The translations under genes and the position numbers were made by a program. Shown here piece after piece: positions 38,059-48,916 of a stretch of 64,000 nt of DNA. This DNA is from Silene conica (Eukaryota; Streptophyta; Magnoliopsida; Caryophyllales; Caryophyllaceae). The stretch is taken from NCBI GenBank assembly GCA_029255685.2, contig CM055311.2, positions 18,560,952 through 18,624,951 of the forward strand, given 5' to 3'. The notes beneath the pieces were generated by a model. It did no database searches and was not told the origin of the DNA. It saw only the letters and a program-made list of their open reading frames with translations. Positions within the stretch are counted from its first letter, which is position 1. The number at the start of each line of letters is the position of its first letter.

Positions 38059-38260
38059 TGTAACACCCCAAGAGTATGAGAAGAAAGTTGTCCCACATCG
38101 GTAGAATGTGAGGCTTGTGATATGTTTATAATAGCTTCCACCCACCACTTAGTAACAAGATCTTGTGCTTTTGGGCTTAAGTGAGGACAAATAATGGGCC
38201 AAAAGTGTGCACCCATCTTATTGGGGTTGTGTTACGACCGTGGTGGGTCGGGTTGTTACA
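38059..38260 (+). repeat. TRIM 3' LTR
   Basis: 202 bp, identical to the 5' LTR except for one A/C difference (CCCACAACTT against CCCACCACTT). Confidence 0.93.
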
Positions 38261-38767
38261 GTTATGGTGATACGCTTGATGATGAAGGGAGGCAGGAAGA
38301 GTTCGGTGTAGGGGAGGGGTAGGGTTTGTACGATGGGAGAGTATGGAGTATGTCTGAGATGTATCTAGGGTTTTGTTTTCTTTTTTTTGTTTGGTTAAAT
38401 CTCACAGTTTAACCCAAGCCCATCACACCTCTATATGGGTTATACGATAAAATTCCGTTCTTGACTCGTAAGTATTAAAAGACGAGTACATAAACTTATA
38501 TGGTTATAAAATAAATTAGTAGCTACGCATCGAATAACTAACCATAATACTTCGTCATGAAATAAAATATAAAACCACTCATTAAAATGAATTATGAAAA
38601 TACGGGCTATTACCGTTCCCGTTCGCATCCCGACAACATAAAATACCAATTCCGATCCTACATCGAAACTAATACGATAAAATATAAAAACCCTTATTCG
38701 ATAAATTAATTATCGAATACACGTCAATATAATTAATAAACCTTATAATAAAATACGAGGTATTACA

Positions 38768-41700
38768 GTCTTCCCTCCTTAAAATAAACTTCGTCCCGAA
38801 GTTCACAAGGCAGACAAACATAAGTAGCACCTATATCGACTTTAAAATGCGAGTTGTTACATTCTACCCTCGTTAAGAAAACTTTGTCCCCAAAGTTTAA
38901 CGTATAACTAAATTAAAGTATACTTTACAAAACGCAATACAATGCATAACAGAACTAGCAGGGTTATCACGTATATTCAAACAATCACGACATACCAATT
39001 AGCCATGTCATAACAACTAGCCATATCATAATTCATTAAGATTTTGCAATCCTATCCTCCTTAAAACACGGTTACGTCCCCGTAACCTCATTATACAAAT
39101 CTCAGCTCACTAATCCGTCTTACTCATTACTTTATCTCATACCATCGTACTCCAAGTAACCAAGTATCGCACTCATCGTCGAATCTAAGACCAAAGACAA
39201 GGGGTGAGTGAACCGGCGGAATAAAACGCAATCAATACTTCCATTTCAATATCGATTTCAGACTCAGAATATGACTCAATAATCAAGGTCACACTTTACC
39301 GAAAACACAATGTGGCACAACGACTTATAACTCATAACTCAAACCAGTAACCAATTCCCAACTCAATTTCGATATCAATATAGTCAAATATTCCATTAAA
39401 GGAACTGCTCAACGCTTAGAGAGTAAAACTCTAAGCTACTCACCCACAAGTCAAGGTCAAAGAATACGACAACTCGATAAAATACTGAACTGCAATCTCA
39501 AACTCAAAACAAAATCAACCATGGCCTTTGTTCTAGACTCACGAGCAACTCAATCTCATCAGTACTTACCTTCCAAGTTCATAAAAAAAACGGATCTGGA
39601 CGCTATATCAAATTAAACCAACGTAATTCAAAATCATTATGCATAAACAACTAATCAATTACCAAAAGTTTACCCATCTCACAACTCAACCCGTCTCACA
39701 AACAAAAGGATTATATCATCAGTAGGAAATATTAACTAATAAAATAAGGGAACAATTACTAATTTCAACGCAAAGAAGTACTCGTAAGAACCCATAGCAA
39801 TTATCATGCAACCATATATAACTTCAAGTAAAACAAGAGTACTAGGATCTGTAGGGACTGTGTTACGCAGTAAAGCAGAACCAGGGTAGCTAACACTTAC
39901 ATACCTTTGAAATTTTATCACAAATTTAATATATTTACGACAATGTAAACAATCAAGAAGCACAGAGTTCATACTTGACAAATTAAAATGTTTCATGCTC
40001 CTAATCATATTATAGAAGCAAAATCATATTTTAGGAAAAGACATAGAGAAAAATTAGTTAACGTAATTAAACAGGGAACATTGACATATTTCACAAGATA
40101 TACACAAATCATAGGCTCACAAGACCGTTTAACATTCCCAAATATCAATAAGTTAACAAAATCACTTAGGTACATTTCTCGTCCACTCACATTACATCAT
40201 TTATCATAAACTATATACGACTTGCAAAATAAGGGTTTTATACAATGCGCAGCAATTAAACATTCAAACAGGATTTCATCGATACATAGCTACAGAATTG
40301 TCATATTGCAAAGAATCACCATAATTATCAAACATCAAGCTTTATCCTGGTTTATCACTTTTGAAAATATTTTTAAATGTTTGAAACATTGAAAGGGTAG
40401 TTTGTGACAATTTGTAAACACGAATCAAAGACAATTTTACAAGTTATAGATCGAAACAAGACTACACGGAGACATTCGTACTCTCCTGTACTAAACATTG
40501 TTCTTGTAGTTCATGAATTATGAAAACAAAAGTTAACGATAAAAGTAAACGAATTCACCAGACTAGCATTTCCTTAAATCATATGTCAAACAATTTATAA
40601 TTCAACACATCGCAATCAGATTCTAAATATAACAATATGCTATTCACTGTATGGTATAACAATATACTTGAAAAAGTTATAAAGATTATAATCACAGGAA
40701 ACTAGACAGAGATGAACCATCAATATCCAAAAGAACATCAACAAGATTCACATTGTTCAAATAAACACAATTGCGTATAACCCTTAGATTACTATATCAT
40801 GTTAGTAAGCTTACCAGTTAAATTTCATTCTGCCACTTGGCAAGACTCTTCTCAGATAAGCATGCTTTTGACATCACATACGAGTAGCACATAATTATTT
40901 TGAGGTCGTAATATTAGACATATAATTGAAACGATTCTATATTAAACTTGACGAAATAAACAAGGTTATGCTATCATATAGTGAGGTTCATACTCATACC
41001 ATATGCCTACTATTCATGTTACTAATGCCGTATCAGGATATCACGGGGTCACATCACATAATTCACATTTGATTAAACTTTTATATGAAACTTACATACC
41101 TCACAATTTCACCAATGAAACATTATGCAGCAACTTACAAAAATCATAATTAAATAACAGCTTAGCTAACGTGCGAGCGATTATAGTTTTTAGAAAATAT
41201 AAAGAATTAGCTAAACAGAGGAAAAAGAATCGAATGCATATCTCAAGGGAATTATTTAGTACAATTTTTTTACCACTCAATCGGTCTGAACAAGAACTTT
41301 ACAGCAATACAACAGAAAATTACGCAACTTGCAAAAATCGCAATTAAATAACAACTCGTTCAGATTTTACATGGCGTATCATTTTGAAAACGTGAACGAA
41401 TATTCTGAACAGTATAGTTGGAATTATGCATAAACAATAAGCAAGTTTTTAAATGATTTCTTTTACAAAAAGATGGGTCAAAACGGGACTGTGCAGTAAC
41501 AATCTGACCACTGTCGACTAAAATATTTATTTCTCGCAAAATATAAGTCGTTTTAACATGAAACCAAAAACATTGGAAAGCTAATTCAGAAGGTTACCAT
41601 ACATAAAATTTTAATACACACATTTTAAATGGCAGCTCTCGCAAGCAAGGTAACATTCCCAAAATTTATCAAAAAATTGTGTTCCTTAAAATCACTTCAC

Positions 41701-42631
41701 ACTATCATATTTAAATATAACCATTATTTTTCCAAAACATGTTGACATGTCATTTGAAGCGTTGGGATCATGTTGTACCAAATTAACATCATTATTTTAA
41801 CCGAAATTATCATCTACAAGACGGTAAGATTGCGAAGTTGAGAAGTAACATCACGAAATAATTCAATAGTTATACATGCATGTATGAACAATGCATTAGT
41901 TCCTACCATCGCAACAATCACAACATAATAGTATGTAAATATGTATACCAGAAATCACCAAGGTGCCACTTATTGAAACATGACTCTCTAACTAAACTAA
42001 TTGTGTGTCAATAGAAATTGCCATGTAAACTTTAAGTACGATCTATGCAACACATAACCCTATAGCATTCACGGCTTGGGGTAGCACATTCCGCATATCA
42101 TTAGACATGGATTACTATAAAATCTGAGTCTGATCATTCATATCCAAATTCCAACCAATATATTGCATAGCTACGATAGTCATTTACTAACCATATACCA
42201 TATGAACATTCCAAACACCAACATACTATGATCACGCTACTCTAACCATTGTTCACAATTACACCTCTAAACTCTTAAAATTTCAATTCTATCATCCAGA
42301 TTGATCCACATTTCATATTACACATATCTTTCCAACAGACATCATTAATCATAACTCAAATATTACTTACCTCATTCTTCTCCTGCAAGAACGTTAGTAC
42401 AAGATAACTAGGTCACTATATAATCTACTTCACTCTTCAATTACTCTCATTGGGTTCCCGAGACAGAACCAAAAGGGCCCATGGTTTGGTGTGAGGGGGC
42501 CCCTAACTCATCTCGTTCCTTTTTGAGGCTCCTATCAGTTATTTCATCTCGGGGTTAATTACTTGACTCTTCCTACGTTCATTATTATTCATTTGGTTTA
42601 GGCCTGAGGAACGTTCGCTTTGATACCACTT
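38768..42631 (-). mobile_element. Outer LARD internal domain (3864 bp, non-coding)
   Basis: AT-rich with only short, unconvincing frames. It keeps the same three hairpin modules as the array element (about 38787-38803, 38880-38898 and 39070-39087) and a purine tract at 38768-38786. The primer site at 42617-42628 has one mismatch (TGGTATCAAAGC on the minus strand). Blocks near both ends resemble the array element, but it is longer in the middle, so the two are sister families. Confidence 0.9.
42617..42628 (-). other. Primer binding site of outer LARD (one mismatch)
   Basis: The minus strand reads TGGTATCAAAGC directly after the LTR; one base differs from the iMet consensus seen in the array. 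Confidence 0.8.
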
Positions 42632-45107
42632 TGTAACACCCTCATTTATTTAAGGGGCCTTTAGCAAGACATCCTCAGTAAATAGAGCTGCTACCATCTC
42701 GGAATGTCCGAGGTAGTGAATAACAAAGTAAATGAAACCAAAGAACTTTATATAAGATTTATAAAATTTAAACTTCGATATTACAAACTACGCAACAGAA
42801 TAAAAGTACAACTGATGATTTTTCTGTGATATAATTCTAAGTCGGTCCCAAATCTGCATCTCACATTCCCGTCCCAGCTCCTAGCTCATGTGTCTTTTTC
42901 CTGTATAATCTACTCCCCATTCCGGATCATCGTAGGTGTCACACGAATACACAGGGTCAACCACGAGGTTGAGTAGGAAAACATCAACAAGACATAAATG
43001 AACATACAATAACTTCCTTCCATCTCCACATCGTTCAGTCAACCACTTCACCTCCATCACACCACTCCTTCGATCACAACACTCCTTCCATCACATCATA
43101 ACTTCCATCACACCACACCCACCATGGCCATATCACAAGTCCCGTACCACAAGTCCCATACTCCACAACAATTAACAATGAACAAATATTCCACATTAAC
43201 AAAAAATATCAAATATTGAAATCTCGTAGTAAGCATCACACACACATACTTCATGTCATAACACAAACCGCAGATACATCCCCTACGACAGCCGAACAGC
43301 TGCTAGAATTACTCCACGTCGAACTCAGTTCCTATAAATATTACTTAATATCAATTTCTAACCATACCACCAAACACTACTGAAATTATCCGATCATGTT
43401 CATAATTAATACACTTATCACACACTGTAAATATATGTATCAACATACTCATATACATACCAATTAATATTAACTCGTTATTCATATCAATCATTATTAG
43501 TCAATTATAAACCGGCTAAATATAAACTTACTATATATGGTATACAATCAAATGATAATTATTATTAAATCAGTATCAACAAAATTTTAAATAATTAATA
43601 ATAGTGACAACATTTATTAATAACAAAACTAATAACAATGATAATCATAATATTAATAATAATAAGAAGAATACAAACAAACAATAAAAGATCATATTAA
43701 ACATAATAAGAATGATAATAATAATTAACCAAACAAACAATACACAACATAACTAGCATTAACCGTCTTGATATACATTACCCACGACAAAACAGCCAAG
43801 TCAACGCCCCAAACAGCCCCCTGACCAGCCCACTTACACCACCCTAACGACAGCCTTACCGATTCCGAACCACCACCCATCCATGGCGGTTGTGACCACT
43901 GTACGGTGACGCACCCAAAGATCCCGACCACCACCCTTGACTCAACCCTAGCAGCCCTTGACACGAGCCCAAACCTCACTGTTCACCCACAGCATTCTGT
44001 TGCACTGATATACCGACCTTGGTAGACAGTCCCATAACTTCCTACTATCACCACCACTAACCCAACCAACCACCTCCCAAGACACCTTGCATCTCACATG
44101 CCCCCTGATGCCAAACACTAGCCTTCGAGTCCACACCTCCCTCTGAAACAGCCATCCTCAAACACGTAATAACACCACGGTTCCCCTGTTCCTGCATTAA
44201 CGAACAGGCTGTAAAAACAGCCTGCTCCGGCCACAACGCACCCTCTCACCACCACCCTATAACCTACGACACACTACTAACCATTACCCATGACCCTTGA
44301 CCAGAATCAGACCCGAAATACTAAAGAACGACCATAAAAACGAACATAAACCCACGCAGAAAACAGAGTGTGCAAAACGCGTCTACTGTGCTCGTCCTTG
44401 GGTTCCTATTAAACGAGTTATAGCGGTGGAATGGTGGTTTAACTCAAGGAGCATGTTAAACATATTACGGTAGTTCCTCCTAACACTCTAATTTGATCGA
44501 AAACTTATAAAAGGTGTACAACTTACGAGTGAACATGATGCGATGATGACGGCGGGGTGATGTTTGTCTTCACTGGTTGTCTGCTCGTTCCTCTCGTGGG
44601 GTTAGGGTGATATGCTTGATGATGAAGGGAGGTAGGAAGAGTTCGGTGTAGGGGAGGGGTAGGGTTTGTACGATGGGGGAGTATGGAGTATGTCTGAGAT
44701 GTATCTAGGGTTTTATCTTCTTTTTTTTGTTTGGTTAAATCTCACGGTTTAACCCAAGCCCATCACACCTCTATATGGGTTATACGATAAAATTCCGTTC
44801 TTGACTCGTAAGTACTAAAAGACGAGTACATAAACTTATATGGTTATGAAATAAATTAGTAGCTACGCATCGAATAACTAACCATAATACTTCGTCATGA
44901 AATTAAATATAAAACCACTCATTAAAACGAATTATGAAAATACGGGCTATTACCGTTCCCGTTCGCATCCCGACAACATAAAATACCCATTCCGATTCTA
45001 CATCGAAACTAATACGATAAAATATAAAAACCCTTATCCGATAAATTAATTATCGAATACACGTCAATATAATTAATAAACCTTATAATAAAATACGGGG
45101 TATTACA
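42632..45107 (-). repeat. Outer LARD right (5') LTR, 2476 bp
   Basis: TGTAACACCC to GGGGTATTACA. It is the intact counterpart of the split left LTR and gives the empty-site sequences for both the array and the TRIM. It has a GC-richer island near 43780-44290 and no gene. Confidence 0.93.
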
Positions 45108-45112
45108 ACATG
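45108..45112. repeat. TSD of outer LARD, right copy (ACATG)
   Basis: It matches 3951-3955; the Tat-like polyprotein frame resumes after it. Confidence 0.92.
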
Positions 45113-45483
45113 AACCACTCAAAGTAAGGAGACGTGTACTAGTTCTCACGGGCCAGTCAAAAGACGTAAAAGATCTTGCTTCTTCATCTCGAAATCCCAC
45201 AAGTCCAAAGGAACCAAAGGACTTCGAAAATGTCACGTCATCATATCACATCACAGTAGAAGAGATGCCTGATGTGGATAAATAAGTTGAAGCTGACGAA
45301 GCTCCTGAAACACTTGAAGACGGGGGGCAATCGACTGTGGATGAACTCAAAGAACTCAACTTGGGAACTGCTGAAGATCCTCGCCCCATTTATGTTAGTG
45401 CTCTACTAACTAAGGAAGAAGAGGAAGAGTACTACAAGTTGTTGATCGAATACAAATATGTCTTTGCTTGAAGTTATAAAGAG
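45113..45483 (+). pseudogene. Tat-like gypsy linker upstream of RT, with stops
   Basis: This stretch is in the same frame as both 3767-3955 and the RT reading frame that follows. It is an acidic, glutamate-rich linker with two in-frame stops, TAA at 45283-45285 and TGA at 45469-45471. Those stops show the element can no longer make one polyprotein. No catalytic motif is visible here. Confidence 0.7.
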
Positions 45484-46773
45484 ATGCCTAGACTCAGCCC
45501 AAATGTTGCAGTTCATCGCCTAGCAATCAAGAAAAGCATCAGTGCTAAGAAGAAATCCCACCGTCGTTTCAGGTCGGAGCTTGTACCTGAAATTGAAAAT
45601 GAAGTAAATAAACAAATAGAGGCGAGTTTCATTCGTGAAGTCACATATCCTACATGGATAACAAATATTGTCCCAGTTAGAAATAAGAACGGACAATTAC
45701 GCATATGCGTAGATTTTCGAGATCTTAATGAAGCATGCCCAAAGGATGACTTCCCTTTACCAGTCACAGAGTTGATAATTGATGCGACCACTGGTCACGA
45801 AGCATTCTCCTTCATGGATTGTACTGCTGGTTACAATCAAATACATATGGCTCCTGAAGACCAAGAAGCAACAGGTTTTCGAACCCCAAAAGGGATCTTT
45901 TGCTACACGGTCATGCCATTTGGGTTGAAGAATGTCGGCGCTACATACCAACGCGCGATGCAAAAGATTTTCGATGACATGCTGCATAAAACAATAGAGT
46001 GTTATGTTGATAACGTGGTGGTTAAATCACAGAAAAGAGAAGACCACATCAAAGACCTTCAGGCTGTCTTTGAAAGACATAGAAAATATCAACTCAAGAT
46101 GAATCCACTCAAATGTGCGTTCGGTGTCACATCTGGGAAGTTCTTGGGCTTCGTAGTCAGACATAGAGGTACTGAAATTGATCAAACAAAAATCAAGGCT
46201 ATCAACGAAATGCCAGAACCAAAAACATTGAAGGAGCTAAGAGGATTGCAAGGATGCTTGGCATACATTAGAAGGTTTATCTCTAATTTAGTCGGAAGTT
46301 GTCAACCATTCAGCCATCTTATGAAGAAAGATGCTCCATTTCAGTGGGATGAAAAGTGCAGAAATGCTTTCAATAGCATTAAGAAGTACCTAGCCAGTGC
46401 GCCGGTTCTGGGGGCACCAATTCCAGGAAGGCCACTTGTCCTTTATATCGCAGCACAAGAACGTTCGCTCGGGGCAATGTGTGCCCAAGAGATTGAAGAC
46501 CGCAAGGAAAGGGCACTCTACTACTTGAGTCGTACTCTAGTTGGAGCTGAACTGAATTATTCTCCAATTGAGAAGACATGTCTTGCCTTGGTGTTTGCCA
46601 TTCAGAAGTTAAGGCATTACATGCAGGCACATACGATACACATAGTCTCAAAAGCTGACCCAATCAAATATATACTCTCAAGACCAGTCTTATCTGGGAG
46701 GCTTGCGAAATGGGCAATGCTAGTTAAGCAATATGACTTGGTGTTCGTGCCCCAAAAGGCGGTGAAGGGTTAA
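45484..46773 (+). CDS. Ty3/gypsy (Tat-like) reverse transcriptase-RNase H fragment
   Basis: This is the longest open stretch (429 codons) of a decayed gypsy pol. Reverse transcriptase occupies about residues 35-235. The fingers/palm motif DFRDLNEACPKDDFPLP lies near residues 77-93, FSFMDCTAGYNQI near 108-120 and MPFGLKN near 144-150. RNase H of the gypsy type follows at about 300-429. The protein would copy retrotransposon RNA to DNA in a virus-like particle. The active-site box is YVDN at residues 174-177, where active enzymes have YVDD, so the second catalytic aspartate is lost. The apparent start is only the first ATG after a stop in the same frame, and the frame ends in another stop (46771-46773). 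It is a relic, not a working gene. Confidence 0.85.
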   Translation: MPRLSPNVAVHRLAIKKSISAKKKSHRRFRSELVPEIENEVNKQIEASFIREVTYPTWITNIVPVRNKNGQLRICVDFRDLNEACPKDDFPLPVTELIIDATTGHEAFSFMDCTAGYNQIHMAPEDQEATGFRTPKGIFCYTVMPFGLKNVGATYQRAMQKIFDDMLHKTIECYVDNVVVKSQKREDHIKDLQAVFERHRKYQLKMNPLKCAFGVTSGKFLGFVVRHRGTEIDQTKIKAINEMPEPKTLKELRGLQGCLAYIRRFISNLVGSCQPFSHLMKKDAPFQWDEKCRNAFNSIKKYLASAPVLGAPIPGRPLVLYIAAQERSLGAMCAQEIEDRKERALYYLSRTLVGAELNYSPIEKTCLALVFAIQKLRHYMQAHTIHIVSKADPIKYILSRPVLSGRLAKWAMLVKQYDLVFVPQKAVKG

Positions 46774-47059
46774 GTTATCGCCGATTTCTTTGCTGATCAT
46801 CCAAAACTAGCTGAGTGGGAAATTTCAGATGACCTCCCAGGAGAGAAGAAATCTTCTACGTGGATGTTCTACCTCGATGGCAAATGTATTTCGATGGTGC
46901 TGCAAGACAAGATGGCGCTGGAGCTGGAGTTGTATTCGTAACTCCACAAAATCATCTCATGCCATATGCCTTTACGCTCACTCAGTTGTGCACATACAAT
47001 ATGGTTGAATACCAAGCTTTCATACTTGGTCTCCAAATGGCGATTGAAATAGGCGTCAG
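46774..47059 (+). pseudogene. Second (aRNH-type) RNase H of the Tat-like element, first half
   Basis: After the stop at 46773 translation continues in frame for about 28 residues, then shifts frame before 46860. The new frame carries MYFDGAARQDGAGAG and then VEYQAFILGL, the first two conserved blocks of the extra RNase H typical of Tat gypsy elements. The copia insertion at 47060 cuts the domain; the rest is at 55841. Confidence 0.75.
47055..47059. repeat. TSD of copia element, left copy (GTCAG)
   Basis: GTCAG precedes the LTR at 47060 and recurs at 55836-55840. Confidence 0.92.
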
Positions 47060-48128
47060 TGTGGGGAATAAAGCATGTATTCGCCCTAAACTTGCAGGAT
47101 TATAATGAAATTTACAGTTGTGAATATAGTCATAAGATAAATAAAAACATGAAGAGAGTACAACCTTTAGTCCTTGTGCGAAAGGCCTAAGAACAGGAAT
47201 TAACAAAAATTCCCTCTTATAACTTGCACCCAAGACTTAGATTGAGACGTTGCCGCGTGTGCTAGAAATCCTCTCCAACTGCCTTGCAATATAGGGAGAG
47301 ACTTTTGAGCTTAGATGTGAGATCTGGGTTATAGGAGAAGAATGCTCTCAAACCCTAATTTTCTTGAGATTATGTTTTACAGTGCAACAAGAGTCACCTA
47401 ACATAAGGAAAAGTCTTCTCCTTATGTAGTATACTCGGCCGAATTTTCGAATAGGGTAAGAGTGGGCTTTCCACTCTTACCTTATTCTAATTCGTGATTC
47501 GAACCATTTAGCTATAAGTTATTCGCGGGATTTTAATTATAAATCGCACACTTGTTATCAGATATTAACGCAGTCGATGTATTAATAATGGTCTGATAAA
47601 ATACGATATTGTATAATTACCCAAATTAATATAACTGTTTATATTAATACGCGAATACAATATTTAATTAAATATAACCGTTTATATTTAATTTACGAAT
47701 CAATCATGTAATCCGTATTAGCTAAAATTATTTAATCCGTATTAAATAATAATCTCAACATCTTATTGACTAATTTATTAGTCAATACCTCTGACTAACT
47801 GTTTAGTCATATCCGGCATAAATGTGACTGTATTTTCATACCTTCACATCTCTCAAACGTGTCCTATAAGTGTGACGTATAGGGACCAGTTGATCACCGC
47901 CATCCGTATGACAATAACGTCAAACTTATCTAGCAAGCCAACCGTTATTAATAAACGTGGATCAACTGGTAATAATACTGAAGTATGACCTTGTGATCCT
48001 TAAAGAGATTTAATAAGTCATTGTACTTAATTGTCAAGGACACTAGCCCCAACAATCTCCCACTTGTCCGTACAAGGGTATGTGCAATGACGTTATCACA
48101 CTACATGTGGAGGACACAAGCTCCAACA
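47060..48128 (-). repeat. Copia left (3') LTR, 1069 bp
   Basis: Plus-strand ends are TGTGGGG and CCAACA. Near the right end is a duplicated module: an inner CCAACA plus purine-tract complement ends at 48054-48072, and the true end follows 74 bases later. Confidence 0.93.
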
Positions 48129-48150
48129 AACTCCCACTTGTCCGTACAAG
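48055..48150 (-). repeat. 74-bp imperfect duplication of LTR edge plus polypurine tract
   Basis: CCAACAATCTCCCACTTG (inner, 48049-48066) and CCAACAAACTCCCACTTG (outer, 48123-48140) are two LTR-edge/PPT junctions. The outer one is the present LTR end; the inner one is now inside the LTR. The right LTR carries the inner copy too (ends at 55761). Confidence 0.85.
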
Positions 48151-48916
48151 TGTAGATGCGATAACCGATTCTCATATCCTTTTAAAATTTCTCCCACTCA
48201 ATGTAAGACAATTTGCAAATCCGCATTCGCAAAGGTCGTATCTTACAAGCGATCTGTATCAAGAGTGGTTTCCCCGACTAGAGAGTAACTTAACTGATAA
48301 AACGAATCTGTATTCGAGCATGGCCATGGATTTCAGTTACTACTACTCGAGTGGCCCTGAGAAATAATAAAATCCTGATAAGGGTTTGGATATTTCCCTC
48401 AACTTGAATCCTGCCGATATCGCGCAGCATGAAATAACCCAGAAAAAATCCTCTTGGCCCCTGTTACGATGACAGTGGGAAAGAAACCAAAGTTACCCAA
48501 AATCTGCCTTAATCTCAAGAGACAGTTGAAAGTCAAAAGACTCGACTCTAAGGAACACTATGAAGGTCCTATCCACGACCTGGCACCCAATGTTATAAAA
48601 CATTTAGGACTCCATAACGTTGTCACGGGGTGTCCTACGAGATATCTGTATAACTCGCCTTTGTGATTGGTCAGTCATCCGCGTGACTTATGGCTCGTTG
48701 AACCCACCATCAACCAACGTCACAAAATGATTACCTGAGTTATCAGCTCAAGTGGGTAATCAAGGACTAAAACGATGTAATGTTATTCAGTTCACTTTGT
48801 GGTGTTCAAAATTGGCGTACAATTCCACATGAAAAACAAAACATTATATATCATAACAATGAGGTTGAATAGAGTACACGAGAAAATGAATTATTACATG
48901 AATTCATAAAAGAGTA
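48129..48916 (-). other. Copia 3' untranslated region and polypurine tract
   Basis: The minus strand reads CAAGTGGGAGTT just before the LTR (PPT). The rest of the 0.8 kb between the pol stop and the LTR has no supported coding frame. Confidence 0.75.

Larger units (their letters stand above)
37710..38260 (+). mobile_element. TRIM element (551 bp) inserted in the outer LARD LTR
   Basis: Two 202-bp LTRs (37710-37911 and 38059-38260) differ at one visible base and flank only 147 bp of internal sequence. The internal part starts with an iMet primer site (TGGTATCAGAGC, 37914-37925) and ends in a G-rich purine tract (GAGTGGGGGAGTT, 38046-38058). The TSD is GTTAT. The LTR carries GTCCCACATCGG, a motif seen in several plant TRIM families. 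The matching place in the right outer LTR (about 44604) is an empty site. There is no coding capacity; the small frames across it are chance. Confidence 0.94.
36168..38767 (-). repeat. Outer LARD left LTR, second part (contains a TRIM)
   Basis: It is collinear with 43061-45107 of the right LTR except for the 551-bp TRIM plus its 5-bp duplication at 37710-38265. It ends GGTATTACA at 38767. It has a GC-richer CCACC island at about 36890-37430 and otherwise no gene. Confidence 0.92.
3956..45107 (-). mobile_element. Outer LARD (non-autonomous LTR retrotransposon) containing nested insertions
   Basis: Two LTRs of about 2.5 kb (left: 3956-4393 plus 36168-38767; right: 42632-45107) flank a 3.86 kb internal domain (38768-42631). 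Plus-strand termini are TGTAACACC and GGGGTATTACA. On the minus strand the primer binding site follows the LTR (42617-42628) and a purine tract precedes the other LTR (38768-38786), so the element points leftward. The TSD is ACATG. Once the array (with one TSD copy) and the TRIM are removed, the left LTR is 2482 bp against 2476 bp on the right. No gag or pol trace is visible, which fits the LARD class. Sampled LTR stretches differ by roughly 3-4 percent, so it is much older than the array inside it. Confidence 0.92.

Noticed and set aside
45513..46663. Minus-strand frames opposite the gypsy RT
   Set aside because: They are shadows of the plus-strand RT, which has clear motifs.
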